A DNA stretch of 64,000 bases from CFX5 sp023384495 (GCA_048499455.1 JASNZV010000010.1:124001-188000), one strand, 5' to 3'; shown: positions 9,593 through 18,029, counted from the stretch's first letter. The notes: generated by a model not told the origin, from the sequence alone. Translations and numbers: made by a program.

Positions 9593-10630
9593 CTACACAG
9601 GCATACACCAAATCCGCGCCTCCGGCAGATGAAGGCTGATCCTGTCGCCGGGTGCGATGCTCAAATTAGCCGGCGCCTGAACCAACCAGCTACACTCGCC
9701 CACTGCCACCTGAAGCTGCGTATAAGCGCCCATATAGACCGCTTGCAACACGGTCGTCTCGATACCATTGGCCTGGTGGCGCCCGCCAATTTCGAGATGC
9801 TCCGGGCGCACGGTCAGCAAGACCGGACCGTTGCACGCCGGGTTGCACGGGCTGATGGAAAAAGTCCCCCACGCCGTCTCCACCTGCGCGCCCCGCTTGA
9901 TGCCAGGCAGCAAGTTTTCATTGCGGAAAAAGCGCGCCACGGTGGCGTTCTGCGGTCGCTCGAAGAGCGTGCGTGGCCGGTCAAATTGCAGCAGCCTGCC
10001 CCCGTCCATCAGCGCAATGCGGTCGGCCAGCATCACCGCCTCCTCCTGGTCGTGCGTCACAAAGATCGTGGTGATGCCCACGGCCTGCTGGACCGTGCGG
10101 ATCAGTTGGCGCATCTCCAGCCGGAGATTGGCGTCCAGATTGGTCAGTGGCTCGTCGAGCAACAACACCTTTGGTTCGACAATCAGCGCGCGCGCCAACG
10201 CCACGCGCTGTTGCTGGCCGCCGGAAAGCTCGTGCGGGCGGCGCCCTTCAAAGCCCGGCAACTGCACAAGCTTCAATAGCTCTGCAACGCTCCGCCGAAC
10301 TGTGGCCTTGTCCACGCCGCGCATCTTCAGGCCAAAACCAATATTTTCGCCGATGGTCATGTGGGGGAAGAGCAAATGCTTCTGAAAGACCATCACCGCA
10401 CCCCGGCGCTCAGGCGGGATCGCCAGCACCGAACGGCCATCAAACAGAATATCGCCGGCAGTGGGCGACAAGAGCCCGGCCACCATACGCAAGGTCGTGG
10501 TCTTGCCACAACCCGATGGGCCAAGCAACGCCACCAGTTCGCCGGCTGCGATCTCCAGCTCTAGCCCGTCGAGCGCCACTATATCCTGATAGCGCTTTGT
10601 CAACCCCACGGTCTGCACCGTCGCCATCAT
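9593..10630 (-). CDS. ABC transporter ATP-binding protein (YnjD/PotA-like)
   Basis: 345 residues from ATG 10630; a second ATG follows directly and AGGAG lies about 12 nt upstream. Walker A is GPSGCGKTT, the signature LSGGQQQR, Walker B VLLLDEPL and the switch histidine VTHDQEE. A C-terminal TOBE-like regulatory domain (about 240-345) has the FRNENLL and VRPEHLEI patterns of spermidine/iron/molybdate-type importers. It powers import with the two permeases and binding protein encoded upstream on the same strand; the gene order SBP-permease-permease-ATPase matches the YnjBCD layout. The substrate is not established for this family. Confidence 0.93.
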   Translation of the reverse strand: MMATVQTVGLTKRYQDIVALDGLELEIAAGELVALLGPSGCGKTTTLRMVAGLLSPTAGDILFDGRSVLAIPPERRGAVMVFQKHLLFPHMTIGENIGFGLKMRGVDKATVRRSVAELLKLVQLPGFEGRRPHELSGGQQQRVALARALIVEPKVLLLDEPLTNLDANLRLEMRQLIRTVQQAVGITTIFVTHDQEEAVMLADRIALMDGGRLLQFDRPRTLFERPQNATVARFFRNENLLPGIKRGAQVETAWGTFSISPCNPACNGPVLLTVRPEHLEIGGRHQANGIETTVLQAVYMGAYTQLQVAVGECSWLVQAPANLSIAPGDRISLHLPEARIWCMPV

Positions 10631-10685
10631 CGCCTGGCAACTCCTGGTGAACTGGCAAGGTGATCCGCTGATAGGGTGTATTTCG

Positions 10686-11489
10686 TCATATCCGCCCCAG
10701 CCCCCCCAACAGGTCAACTCGATTGCCCAAGGCGCGGGCGGTAAGAAACAAGACGAGAATCGTAGGGGCGATAAAGACAATGCTCACCGCTGCGGCATTG
10801 GCATGGTTGGCCGCGCTGACTAGGGGAAAGAGCACCATAGGCAGCGTGACAATCGCCCCGCCGCCGATCAACACGGTGGTGATGTACTGGCTCCACGACA
10901 CCAGAAAGGTAAACATGGCCGCCACTACCAGTCCAGGCAGGATGGCGGGCAAGGTCACATGCCAGAAGGTGCGCAGCGGCCCCGCACCCAGTGTGCGCGC
11001 CGTCTCTTCCAACTCCGTTGCGTAGTTGGCAAAGACGCCTGCCATCACCAGGATAAAATAGGGTAACGCCGGCGCCAGATGCGCCAGCACCACGCCGGCA
11101 AAGGTATCCGCCAGCCCGTACCGGATAAAGTAGATGTGAATACCCATCACCACCACCAGCCCCGGAACGAGCACCGGCGCCAGCACCAGCCACTCCACGA
11201 TGCGCTTCCCCCGAAATTCGTACAGCCCCAACACCCGCGCCGCCGGCAGCCCCAGCATGGCCGCCAACCCCACGACGACGACTGCGACCGCCACGCTGGT
11301 CAACAAGGCCTCGACCACCCGCGAGGAGGGCGAGAGCAGATAGCCCCACGCCCGCAGCCCCCATGCCTGCGGCAACAGGCTGGGAAAAAACCACTGCTCA
11401 GAAAACGACCAGATCACCTGTGGCGCCAGCGGCAACAGCCCGCCGAGGACAATGCCGGTGATGGTCAACCAGCGAACGAGTTTCATCAA
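10686..11489 (-). CDS. ABC transporter permease (YnjC/PotC-like) 2
   Basis: 267 residues with about six membrane helices of the BPD_transp_1 fold. The cytoplasmic EAA loop that docks on the ATPase reads EETARTLGAGPLRTFW followed by LPAILPG, at about residues 160-182. The gene lies between the first permease (11722-12591) and the ATPase (9593-10630). The spacer to the first permease is unusually long for an importer operon (232 bp) and holds an inverted repeat. In E. coli YnjC is a single long fused permease; here the two halves are separate genes. Confidence 0.9.
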   Translation of the reverse strand: MMKLVRWLTITGIVLGGLLPLAPQVIWSFSEQWFFPSLLPQAWGLRAWGYLLSPSSRVVEALLTSVAVAVVVVGLAAMLGLPAARVLGLYEFRGKRIVEWLVLAPVLVPGLVVVMGIHIYFIRYGLADTFAGVVLAHLAPALPYFILVMAGVFANYATELEETARTLGAGPLRTFWHVTLPAILPGLVVAAMFTFLVSWSQYITTVLIGGGAIVTLPMVLFPLVSAANHANAAAVSIVFIAPTILVLFLTARALGNRVDLLGGLGRI

Positions 11490-11548
11490 CTTGATTCAAA
11501 CAGGCATCATGACCTGCGGTCACCGCTAACAGTGAACATGGCAGCGTA

Positions 11549-11669
11549 CAGCAGGAACACAGAGAACGCTGAGAGACACAGAGCACACAGAGGCTTTTGT
11601 CCACACAGCGAGCCATTCATATTTCTCGGTGTTCTCTGTGCAGTCTCTGCGCTCTCTGTGTTACGCTGT
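11549..11669. repeat. ACACAGAG-rich inverted repeat inside the ABC operon
   Basis: Two arms built from ACACAGAG units about 11-12 bp apart (11549-11593 and 11628-11669) are imperfect reverse complements around a short AT-richer centre. No reading frame in this spacer looks like protein. It resembles a class of short intergenic repeats and may fold as a long hairpin in the operon transcript. Confidence 0.6.
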
Positions 11670-11721
11670 TTGTACTATTTTCAGCACAGGATACTACGGG
11701 AATTGTCACCTGGTCATCCTG

Positions 11722-12591
11722 TCACCCGGTCATTTTCCGCGCCAGCCGCCGATAAAACTCCAGCAGCAAAACCACCACTGCCGTGATCACCATCCCCATC
11801 GCCATCGACTCCGGTCGTCGCCCCAGGTCTGGGTCGATATAGGCTCGGTATGCCGCCACCGGCAGTGTCGTAGGATGGCGCTGCCCCAGCAACAACGGCA
11901 CTTCAAAGCTGCCAAACATGTACGCAAAGACGATTGCCGACGTGGAGACAACACCTGGCAGGATCAGCGGCAGCAAAATGTAGCGAAACCGCTGCCACGC
12001 ATTGGCGCCCAGCGTACGCGCCGCCTCTTCATAGTCGTTGCCGACACTCTTCAGCACGGCCAGCACCGCAATACCGATAAACGGTACTTCCTTCCACAGA
12101 TAGACCAGCAGCGTCCCCACCTGCCAGCGGTCATAGACCAGCGCGGGAAAGTCGCCCGGCGCCGCCAATCCGCCCAATTGGTAGAGCATCCGGGCAAACA
12201 GGCCGCTCTGCGTCAGCAACATGATGATCCCCGCCGCCGCAACCAGATGGGGGGCCGGCAACGGCAATTGAAAAACCATCGTCGCCAGCCCACTTCCGCG
12301 GAAACGATGGCGCAGCACCAGCGCGGCCATTACGGCCAGCATAGTCGCCAGCAGCGTACCCGTGACAGAAATGTAGAGCGTGAGCAGCAGCGATGAACGA
12401 AAACTTTGGTCGCTGAGGATCTCGCCATAGTGACGCAGCGTCGGTGTGGTCAGCCCAAGCACCGGCACATAGCCAATGCTCTGCTGGAAACCAACCACCA
12501 CGCCGCCGCCAAACAGCAGCAAGATGACCGCCAGCGCCGGGGCCAGCATCAGCCAGATACGGACGCATTCGGATTGGAAGAGGTGTCGCAT
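11722..12591 (-). CDS. ABC transporter permease (YnjC/PotB-like) 1
   Basis: 289 residues, about six membrane helices, BPD_transp_1 fold. The EAA loop is EEAARTLGANAWQRF followed by LPLILPG near residues 190-212. It pairs with the permease at 10686-11489 to form the translocation channel for the solute delivered by the lipoprotein at 12665-13954. The start ATG 12591 follows the intercistronic hairpin after the binding-protein gene. Confidence 0.9.
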   Translation of the reverse strand: MRHLFQSECVRIWLMLAPALAVILLLFGGGVVVGFQQSIGYVPVLGLTTPTLRHYGEILSDQSFRSSLLLTLYISVTGTLLATMLAVMAALVLRHRFRGSGLATMVFQLPLPAPHLVAAAGIIMLLTQSGLFARMLYQLGGLAAPGDFPALVYDRWQVGTLLVYLWKEVPFIGIAVLAVLKSVGNDYEEAARTLGANAWQRFRYILLPLILPGVVSTSAIVFAYMFGSFEVPLLLGQRHPTTLPVAAYRAYIDPDLGRRPESMAMGMVITAVVVLLLEFYRRLARKMTG

Positions 12592-12604
12592 GGCAAGGTG
12601 ACAA

Positions 12605-12655
12605 GGTGAAGGGGTGAAGGGGTGATCTCGTCGATCACCCTGTCACCCCTTCACC
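12605..12655 (-). terminator. Intercistronic hairpin after the binding-protein gene
   Basis: The arms 12605-12626 and 12634-12655 pair at 20 of 22 positions around a 7-nt loop, built from GGTGAAGGGG repeats. It lies between the stop of the binding-protein gene and the start of the first permease. Such hairpins commonly attenuate transcription or protect the upstream message, giving excess binding protein. There is no T-run, so full termination is unlikely. Confidence 0.6.
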
Positions 12656-12664
12656 GGCTCAAGC

Positions 12665-13954
12665 CTACCGCTTCAACACCTGCTCCTCCCACCCGGCGTC
12701 AATTGGCGCAATCCAACTGGCGCGCGCTTCGGGGAGGGCATGGCGGCTCAAAACGTCGGGCGGCAACGTGGCAACGCCACGCGGAAGCTGCGCAAGCACT
12801 GCCTGCTGCTCAGCATCGAGTCTGGTCGGGTCAATCGCCATCATCCAGCCCAGCCCGTTGGGGTCAGTCAGGCCAATCTGATACTCAGGCGCAAGCAGAT
12901 GGTTCGCCAGCACTAGTGCAGCAGCTGGATTGCTGGCATTGTAGGGGATGGCGACATAGCTCACATTCGCCAGCGTTCCCGTCTCAAAAACGTATGTCCG
13001 AACCGTCTCCGGGTAGCGCCCCTGCGCAATATAGGTGGATGCGCGACTGGCGTCGTACTCCATGGCAAAATCGACCTCGCCGTTTGCCAACAGGTCGGCC
13101 ATAGCCGCCAGCTCGGGATAGGTTTCGCCATTGCGCCACAGATAAGGTCGGATCTCGTTCAAATAGGCCCAGACCTGGGGGGCCACTTCATCGTAGGTGG
13201 CCTGGTCAAACTCGGCGAGAAAAGGTTCGGGTCCACCCGCAGCCCAATAGAAGAGTTGGCGCACAAATGCGCTGCCCACATGGTTAGGCGGCGCCGGATA
13301 GGTAAAGCGGCCAGGGTGCTCCTTGACCCAGTCGCGCAATTCCTCGAACGTTCTGGGGGGGTTGTCGCCGACCGTTGCGCTGTTATACTCCATCACCCAC
13401 TGGAAAGTGGCCCACGGCGATTCGTACCCTTCGACCGCAACGCCAAAGTCATAAGCCACCGCGGGGTCATCCCAATTGACATACTGCCCGTTGGGCAACA
13501 ACGCTACAAAGGGCCCGTAGAGCAGACTCGCCTCTTTGAGCGTGCGGAAGTTCTGCCCGTTGATCCAGATCAGGTCAATGCTGCCCCCGCTCTCTTTGCC
13601 GGCAGCCTTTTCGTTCAGCACCTTGTTGACCGCGTCGGCGGTGTTCTCGACCGGCACTCGATTGAGCGTGACGTTGTACCGCTCCCGCAGCGGGCCGCCT
13701 ACTTCCGCATCGACGATGCTGTTGATGGTGTCGGAACCGCCCCACATAAACCAATTGACCACCGTACCGTCGGCGGCGGCCAACACCTCGTCCCAGGTTG
13801 CATAGAAGGGAGCAGCTGCATCGCCTTCCGCCGTCGCCCCCTCATTTGCCGCACCAGGCGGCGACCCGGCCGGCGGGGCGACACAGGCAGCAACCAGCAG
13901 CAAACTCACCAACACAAAGCCCACGGCCCACTTGATTGTTCGTCGTTGACCCAT
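12665..13954 (-). CDS. ABC transporter solute-binding lipoprotein (YnjB-like)
   Basis: 429 residues. The signal peptide ends in a lipobox (SLLLVAAC, lipid-anchored C24) followed by a Pro/Ala/Gly linker. The mature part reads NWFMWGGSD, VLNEKAAGKESGGSIDLIW, LLYGPFV and VEGYESPW. These segments match the E. coli YnjB family closely rather than generic spermidine or iron binding proteins. It captures an unknown solute outside the membrane and passes it to the two permeases. The gene heads a four-gene operon on the minus strand, 25 bp after the flavoprotein gene upstream, so transcription may start farther up. Confidence 0.88.
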   Translation of the reverse strand: MGQRRTIKWAVGFVLVSLLLVAACVAPPAGSPPGAANEGATAEGDAAAPFYATWDEVLAAADGTVVNWFMWGGSDTINSIVDAEVGGPLRERYNVTLNRVPVENTADAVNKVLNEKAAGKESGGSIDLIWINGQNFRTLKEASLLYGPFVALLPNGQYVNWDDPAVAYDFGVAVEGYESPWATFQWVMEYNSATVGDNPPRTFEELRDWVKEHPGRFTYPAPPNHVGSAFVRQLFYWAAGGPEPFLAEFDQATYDEVAPQVWAYLNEIRPYLWRNGETYPELAAMADLLANGEVDFAMEYDASRASTYIAQGRYPETVRTYVFETGTLANVSYVAIPYNASNPAAALVLANHLLAPEYQIGLTDPNGLGWMMAIDPTRLDAEQQAVLAQLPRGVATLPPDVLSRHALPEARASWIAPIDAGWEEQVLKR

Positions 13955-13979
13955 AACCCTTTTTCCTACTCACTCCGAT

Positions 13980-15566
13980 TCAGCGCGTCCACCGGAACCA
14001 CTGGGTGAATAATCCCTTTACCAGCGGCGTCAGGCGCGTGCGGTTGTAGCTATCCGCCACCTTCTTGATCACCTCAGCCTGGGTTGGATAGGGGAAGATC
14101 ATCGTGGCGATCCCCTTCAACCCCACGCCCGTGGTCATGGCCAGGGTCAGGATATTGATCATCTCGCCGGCATGGCGGGCCACCATCGTGGCGCCCACGA
14201 TCTGGTCGGAACCCTGCTTGACATGCACTTTGAGAAAGCCTTCGGTCTCCCCATCGGCGCGCCCCCGGTCTACATCGCCGGTCGAGACGACAAAAGTTTC
14301 AATGGCGATGCCCTGTTCCTGGGCTTCCTGTTCGTAGAGACCCACATGGGCCACCTCTGGGTCGGTGTACGTACACCAAGGGATGATCAGATTGCTCACC
14401 TTTTTCTTGGGGCCGGGGAAGAGCGCATTTTGCAGCACCATGCGCGCCGTGGCGTCCGCCGTGTGGGTGAACTGGTATTTGATCGCCACATCGCCGGCGG
14501 CGTAGACACTGGGGTTCGTGGTGCGCAGTGTGTCATCCACCTGCACACCCTTGTTGTGATATTCGACACCGGCAGCTTCGAGGTTGAGCGTGTCGATGTT
14601 GGGCGTGCGGCCCGCCGCCACCAAGATCTCATCGAACGTCAGCGTCTCTTGCCGGCCATCCAGTTCAAACTGGATGGTCTTGCCAGCCGCCCCTTTCCCC
14701 ACCCGCTCGATCTTGGCGCCCAACGCCAGGCGGATGCCCTCGCGCTCGAACACACCTTTGAGTACCGCCGCCGCATCCGGGTCTTCGCGGCCCAACAGCC
14801 GGGGCACGACATCAAAGACCATCACCTCGCTACCAAAACGGCGGAACGACTGCGCCAACTCCGCGCCAATCGGCCCGGCGCCGATGACGGCCAACCGCTG
14901 TGGTCGTTCGGTCAGCTCAAAGAGGGTGATGTTGGTCAGATAACCCGCTTCGGCCAACCCTGGAATCGGCAATGACATGGGCCGCGAGCCGGTGGCGATC
15001 AGCGCCTTCTTAAAGGCAAGCACACTCTTCTGCTCGCCATTCACCACCCCCACGGTGGTGGGGCTGCCAAACCGGCCTTCGCCCAGAAAGAGGTCGATCC
15101 CCAGGCTGCGAAAGCGTTCGGCCGAGTCATGGTGGCTGATCTCGGCCCGCACCCGGCGCATGCGCGCCATGACCGCCGCAAAATCCACGTCAATAGCCGC
15201 TGGCGCGTGGATGCCAAAAGCTTGGGCTTCAAGGATCTCGCCCACGACTTTGGCCGAACGAATCACCGTCTTCGACGGCACACAGCCCACATTCAGACAG
15301 TCGCCGCCCAGCAGATAGCGTTCGATCACCGCCACTTTGGCGCCCAGGCCCGCCGCACCCACCGCCGCCAACAACCCCGCCGACCCACCGCCGATGATGA
15401 CGAGGTTGTAGCTGGATGCCGGCGTAGGATTTACCCAGTCGGGCGGATGCGCATTGCCCACCAGGGTGCGGTTGTACTCGTCTAGCGGCAGTACCTGCAC
15501 CCCGTTGACTGGTAACGCGCCATCGGTCACCGGTTCGACCACCGGCTCCTGGACCACTGTTTCCAT
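13980..15566 (-). CDS. FAD-dependent pyridine nucleotide-disulfide oxidoreductase (mercuric reductase-like)
   Basis: 528 residues from ATG 15566, which has AGGA 8 nt upstream; the open frame extends further but without signal. Order: about 50 unmatched residues, FAD motif GGGSAGLLAAVGAAGLG (59-75), redox pair C90/C95 in GGDCLNVGCVPSK, NAD motif GAGPIGAELAQSF, second FAD motif VYAAGDVA and a dimerisation domain. The C-terminal position that holds His in lipoamide dehydrogenases reads FPYPTQAEV, with Tyr, as in MerA. There is no N-terminal HMA domain and no C-terminal Cys-Cys pair, so classical Hg(II) reduction is unlikely. It is a MerA-like thiol or metal oxidoreductase of unknown substrate. 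Confidence 0.88.
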   Translation of the reverse strand: METVVQEPVVEPVTDGALPVNGVQVLPLDEYNRTLVGNAHPPDWVNPTPASSYNLVIIGGGSAGLLAAVGAAGLGAKVAVIERYLLGGDCLNVGCVPSKTVIRSAKVVGEILEAQAFGIHAPAAIDVDFAAVMARMRRVRAEISHHDSAERFRSLGIDLFLGEGRFGSPTTVGVVNGEQKSVLAFKKALIATGSRPMSLPIPGLAEAGYLTNITLFELTERPQRLAVIGAGPIGAELAQSFRRFGSEVMVFDVVPRLLGREDPDAAAVLKGVFEREGIRLALGAKIERVGKGAAGKTIQFELDGRQETLTFDEILVAAGRTPNIDTLNLEAAGVEYHNKGVQVDDTLRTTNPSVYAAGDVAIKYQFTHTADATARMVLQNALFPGPKKKVSNLIIPWCTYTDPEVAHVGLYEQEAQEQGIAIETFVVSTGDVDRGRADGETEGFLKVHVKQGSDQIVGATMVARHAGEMINILTLAMTTGVGLKGIATMIFPYPTQAEVIKKVADSYNRTRLTPLVKGLFTQWFRWTR

Positions 15567-15728
15567 CGGTCTATCCTTTCGGGTTTGCTCGAATACCAGG
15601 CCTTCGGGAAGTCTGGCGGTTGAGGTCTGGTCGTGCGTCACCCAGTTGTACGATACTGAAGAGTGCCTTGATTGAATGTAAGAGACGGTACGTAGGCGTT
15701 GCAGCCGAAGATGTGGCAATAATTTCGC

Positions 15729-16085
15729 TCACTGCTCGTCTTGCAGGTTGGCCAGGTAAGCCACAAGCGCCGTCACTTCATCCTCGCTCAGAGTCTGCCC
15801 AAAATTGGGCGGCATGATGTTGGCCAGACAGGGACCGAGCGGACAGGCGGGGACGATAATGGCATTCGGCTCCAAGATCGATTCCCGGATATAGGCTTCA
15901 GCGCTAAACTCCGGCTTGCGGGTGGCAGCCGTCGCACCGATGTTTACCAGATCAGGCCCCAACTGGCCGGCAGCGGCTGGAATCCCCGGAATGATGTGGC
16001 AGCCGCCGCAGCCGGCCTTGGCCACCGTCGCTACGACAAGAGGCGACGGTTCGTGCGCAGCCGGTAGACTCGCTGCCATAGCCAT
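15729..16085 (-). CDS. Small c-type cytochrome
   Basis: 118 residues with one heme c site CGGCH at about 26-30 and a distal methionine in IMPPNFG near 91. The segment ILEPNAIIVPACPLGPC resembles cytochrome c oxidase-associated cytochromes. Export is needed for heme attachment, but the visible N-terminus (MAMAASLPAA) is a poor signal peptide and no ribosome-binding site precedes ATG 16085. An overlapping frame from ATG 16194 carries a Thr/Pro linker (VTPSTTPVGP) and runs into this gene. A frameshift may therefore have split a longer exported protein. Treat the start as uncertain. Confidence 0.7.
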   Translation of the reverse strand: MAMAASLPAAHEPSPLVVATVAKAGCGGCHIIPGIPAAAGQLGPDLVNIGATAATRKPEFSAEAYIRESILEPNAIIVPACPLGPCLANIMPPNFGQTLSEDEVTALVAYLANLQDEQ

Positions 16086-16249
16086 TTCTGGCCGGTGACG
16101 ACATCATCCGCAATAGGCTGAATTTCAGAAGCCGGCCCAACAGGCGTGGTGGATGGCGTCACAATCGCGGACTCCACACCGACCGTTACAGTCATGTGAT
16201 CCGTCACAGCTGACGAATTGGATAGGGTTTCACTGTAAGCGCGCCTTAC

Positions 16250-16287
16250 TCAAGTGACAGTCACTTCCCAAAGTGACGGTCACTTGA
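16250..16287. repeat. GTGACAGTCAC-type palindromic repeat
   Basis: TCAAGTGACAGTCACTT and its reverse complement (one mismatch) flank a 4-nt loop, making a 17-bp hairpin between the cytochrome gene and the small secreted-protein gene. Related units occur at 34768-34847 and 50850-50885. Confidence 0.75.
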
Positions 16288-16308
16288 ACGCATCCCTACG
16301 CCTTTGGC

Positions 16309-16521
16309 CTACCAACTGACCCAGGGCAAATAGATCTGCGGCGTCAACGTTTCCGCCGCGCCGTGAACAGGTCGAATGCGATTTTCGGGTGGTGGTTCAT
16401 GCCCGCCGCCAGTATCCGTCTGCGCTGAGGCCATCTGCACTGACAACAAGAGCGAGAGGGCCAGCAGCAACAACAGCCCAGCGTGTAAAATGGGTCGGAA
16501 GGAACGCACTTTCTGCAACAT
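16309..16521 (-). CDS. Small secreted protein with C-terminal IYLPW motif
   Basis: 70 residues. AGGAGA lies about 9 nt before ATG 16521. A strong signal peptide (hydrophobic LLLLLALSLLLSV, cleavage probably after MASA) leaves a mature peptide of only about 37 residues, rich in Gly/Pro/Glu and ending PQIYLPWVSW. The YLP ending resembles the YLPLITAQ stretch near the end of the giant surface protein at 2-6655. There is no recognised domain. It sits between DoxX and the cytochrome gene on the same strand and is preceded by the shared palindromic motif. Confidence 0.65.
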   Translation of the reverse strand: MLQKVRSFRPILHAGLLLLLALSLLLSVQMASAQTDTGGGHEPPPENRIRPVHGAAETLTPQIYLPWVSW

Positions 16522-16568
16522 GGCATCTTTCTCCTCTACAATGTTGAACTTGACTCGAACACCTACGC

Positions 16569-16602
16569 CGACCTCCGGGAGGTCTTGTCAAGATCTCCTA
16601 TC
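16569..16602 (-). promoter_or_regulatory. Palindrome-containing conserved spacer motif, copy 2
   Basis: This is the second copy of the ATAGGAGAT / ACCTCCCGGAGGTC motif, here with a 9-nt gap and a TTGACA inside the gap on the minus strand. It begins in the stop codon of the DoxX gene and lies upstream of the small secreted-protein gene. It may be a promoter/operator or a repeat. Confidence 0.4.
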
Positions 16603-17053
16603 GATCAGCAGCTATCACACGCCGGTCAAGGCGCCATGAGCCACTCCCACGCCACAACAGATAGAGGCAAAGGGCAATCACGATGATCGGAATGATCGGC
16701 TCCTCCGGCTGCAATGGGAAGAGCGTGGGGTCATCCACAACCAGGTGGACGTAGGTCGCAACCACCATGATCGCAATGGCCGCAAGGCTGGCGAGCCGCC
16801 ACAGTAACCCCGCCAGCAGCAACGCGCCCAGCCCAATCTCCACCGCCGGGACCACCCACATGTTGAGCGCATGAAACGGGATGCCCGCCGCAACGAGCTG
16901 GCCGGAAAAGGCAGCACGAAGCTCAGGAACAGCGAGCTTCATCACCCCCGTTGCCAGAAAGAGCACCGCCAGCAGGATACGGATTGCGGACGCCCAATTG
17001 CTGGCCCGCGCCTGACACCACTGGGTCAATCGCTGATTCATCATGCGCTCCAT
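16598..17053 (-). CDS. DoxX family membrane protein
   Basis: 151 residues with four predicted membrane helices. The first has the family pattern LLAVLFLATGVMKL, followed by the loop before WVVPAVEIGLGALLL. AAGGTGG lies 7 nt before ATG 17053. DoxX proteins are inner-membrane proteins linked to thiol stress and respiratory quinone chemistry; the biochemical role here is not determined. The redox neighbours (cytochrome c, MerA-like flavoprotein) are consistent with that theme. Confidence 0.88.
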   Translation of the reverse strand: MERMMNQRLTQWCQARASNWASAIRILLAVLFLATGVMKLAVPELRAAFSGQLVAAGIPFHALNMWVVPAVEIGLGALLLAGLLWRLASLAAIAIMVVATYVHLVVDDPTLFPLQPEEPIIPIIVIALCLYLLWRGSGSWRLDRRVIAADR

Positions 17054-17129
17054 ACATCATCCACCTTTTGCGAGCTAGACCAAATGGAATCCGACAACAT
17101 CATCGGAACTCCTTCTCGAATCATTATCA

Positions 17130-17540
17130 ACTCACCGTTAACTGCCGCCAGCCGCGGTCGAAGTAGAGCAGAGGTCGGATTTCGTCTGCGCACTCGACCA
17201 CAGCAACGTCACCGGCCACCATTTCGCCAGTGAAAATCGTATGGTCGCCGCCACTGTAGGCATCGTGCAGCCGGCAGTCCACCCACCACAATCAGCGCCG
17301 TGGCGTGCTCCACCACCCAGCTGGGCACGCCCTGGCAAAAGGCAAAGTGGATATAGTCCATCTCCTGCGGCGGCAGGTTGTAGGTCACGGCCACGCGGTA
17401 CATCTGCGCCTCGTCTTCCAGGCGAAAGATCAGGCCGGCGTCCATGGGCACAGTTTCGGCGGCCTTGTCCATGACCAATTGCAGAATCCGCTCCAGATTT
17501 TGGGTCGAGGCCACCTCGCGCCCGATGGCGGCGATGTCAG
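17130..17540 (-). pseudogene. GAF domain remnant fused to flavin-reductase C-terminus remnant
   Basis: Reading on the minus strand from about 17540: TDIAAIGREVASTQNLERIL... through EMDYIHFAFCQGVPSWVVEH is a GAF sensor domain without a start codon. Near 17265, after a frame change, the sequence becomes VDCRLHDAYSGGDHTIFTGE...PLLYFDRGWRQL, the conserved C-terminal half of flavin-reductase-like FMN-binding proteins, with a stop near 17132. Two unrelated gene fragments are thus joined, the signature of a deletion. The left end of the GAF part coincides with an inverted repeat at 17540-17612. Not expected to be functional. Confidence 0.6.
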
Positions 17541-17612
17541 TGCTATAACGAGACTTCGCGTTGCGGATACGACTCGACCTCTATTGCCAAAGTCTCGTTG
17601 TCGTGTTAGCAC
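17540..17612. repeat. Imperfect inverted repeat next to the GAF remnant
   Basis: GTGCTATAACGAGACTT (17540-17556) matches the reverse complement of 17589-17612 with a small insertion (GTGCTAACACGACAACGAGACTT). Both ends begin GTGCTA. It may be the residue of a small mobile element at whose edge the GAF gene was truncated. Confidence 0.5.
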
Positions 17613-17759
17613 GCAAGAGACATAAACGCTCGGTCTATGGTGTTCTGAAATCATGATTCGACGCAGTAATAGCACCTACACAAGTGAATCTGACGCTTTC
17701 TGGCATTTGGCCTCCAAGGCCAACGCCACAGAGATTGCGCCCAATGTAAGCTTGCCTAC

Positions 17760-17791
17760 TTGACTCCGTAGTCTGGTACAAGGTTTACACT
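17760..17791 (+). promoter_or_regulatory. MerR-family-type promoter/operator
   Basis: A -35 box TTGACT (17760-17765) and a -10 box TACACT (17786-17791) are separated by 20 bp, the stretched spacing typical of MerR-regulated promoters. The spacer holds the dyad ACTCCGTA (17763-17770) / TACAAGGT (17777-17784), pairing at six of eight positions. The TTGACTCCGTA start is close to known mer/sox-type operators. Downstream lie a truncated merR start and the glutaredoxin-thioredoxin reductase gene. Confidence 0.65.
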
Positions 17792-17836
17792 TGGTGACAG
17801 GGATCACGCCGACAAAACAGACGAAAGGAAACACCG

Positions 17837-17974
17837 GTGAGAACGTTACTCATCAGCCAGCTTGCCGAAGCGGCAGGCGTCAATGATGAAAATGAGCAGC
17901 CAGCTTCACCACGCTCCATCCGCCCCCTTGTGTCACCTGAGTTACAGTCAAGTTCAAATCAGAGCCTACAATAA
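17837..17974 (+). pseudogene. Truncated MerR-family regulator (N-terminal stub)
   Basis: GTG 17837 has AAAGGAAAC upstream and encodes RTLLISQLAEAAGVN, the first helix of the MerR winged-helix DNA-binding domain. Right after that Asn, where the family has VETIRYYE, the sequence changes to DENEQPASPRS and the frame ends at TAA 17974 after 45 codons. The regulator has lost its body while its promoter is retained, so control of the operator must come from another MerR protein or is lost. Confidence 0.65.
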
Positions 17975-18029
17975 GGTCAATAAAGAGTGCTATCCAACGT
18001 TGAAGAACAGACTGACTGGAGCCACCATC

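Noticed and set aside
13980..15566. Calling the flavoprotein a true mercuric reductase (merA)
   Set aside because: It lacks the C-terminal vicinal cysteines and the HMA domain, and no merT/merP/merB are nearby. Only the core fold and the Tyr position resemble MerA.
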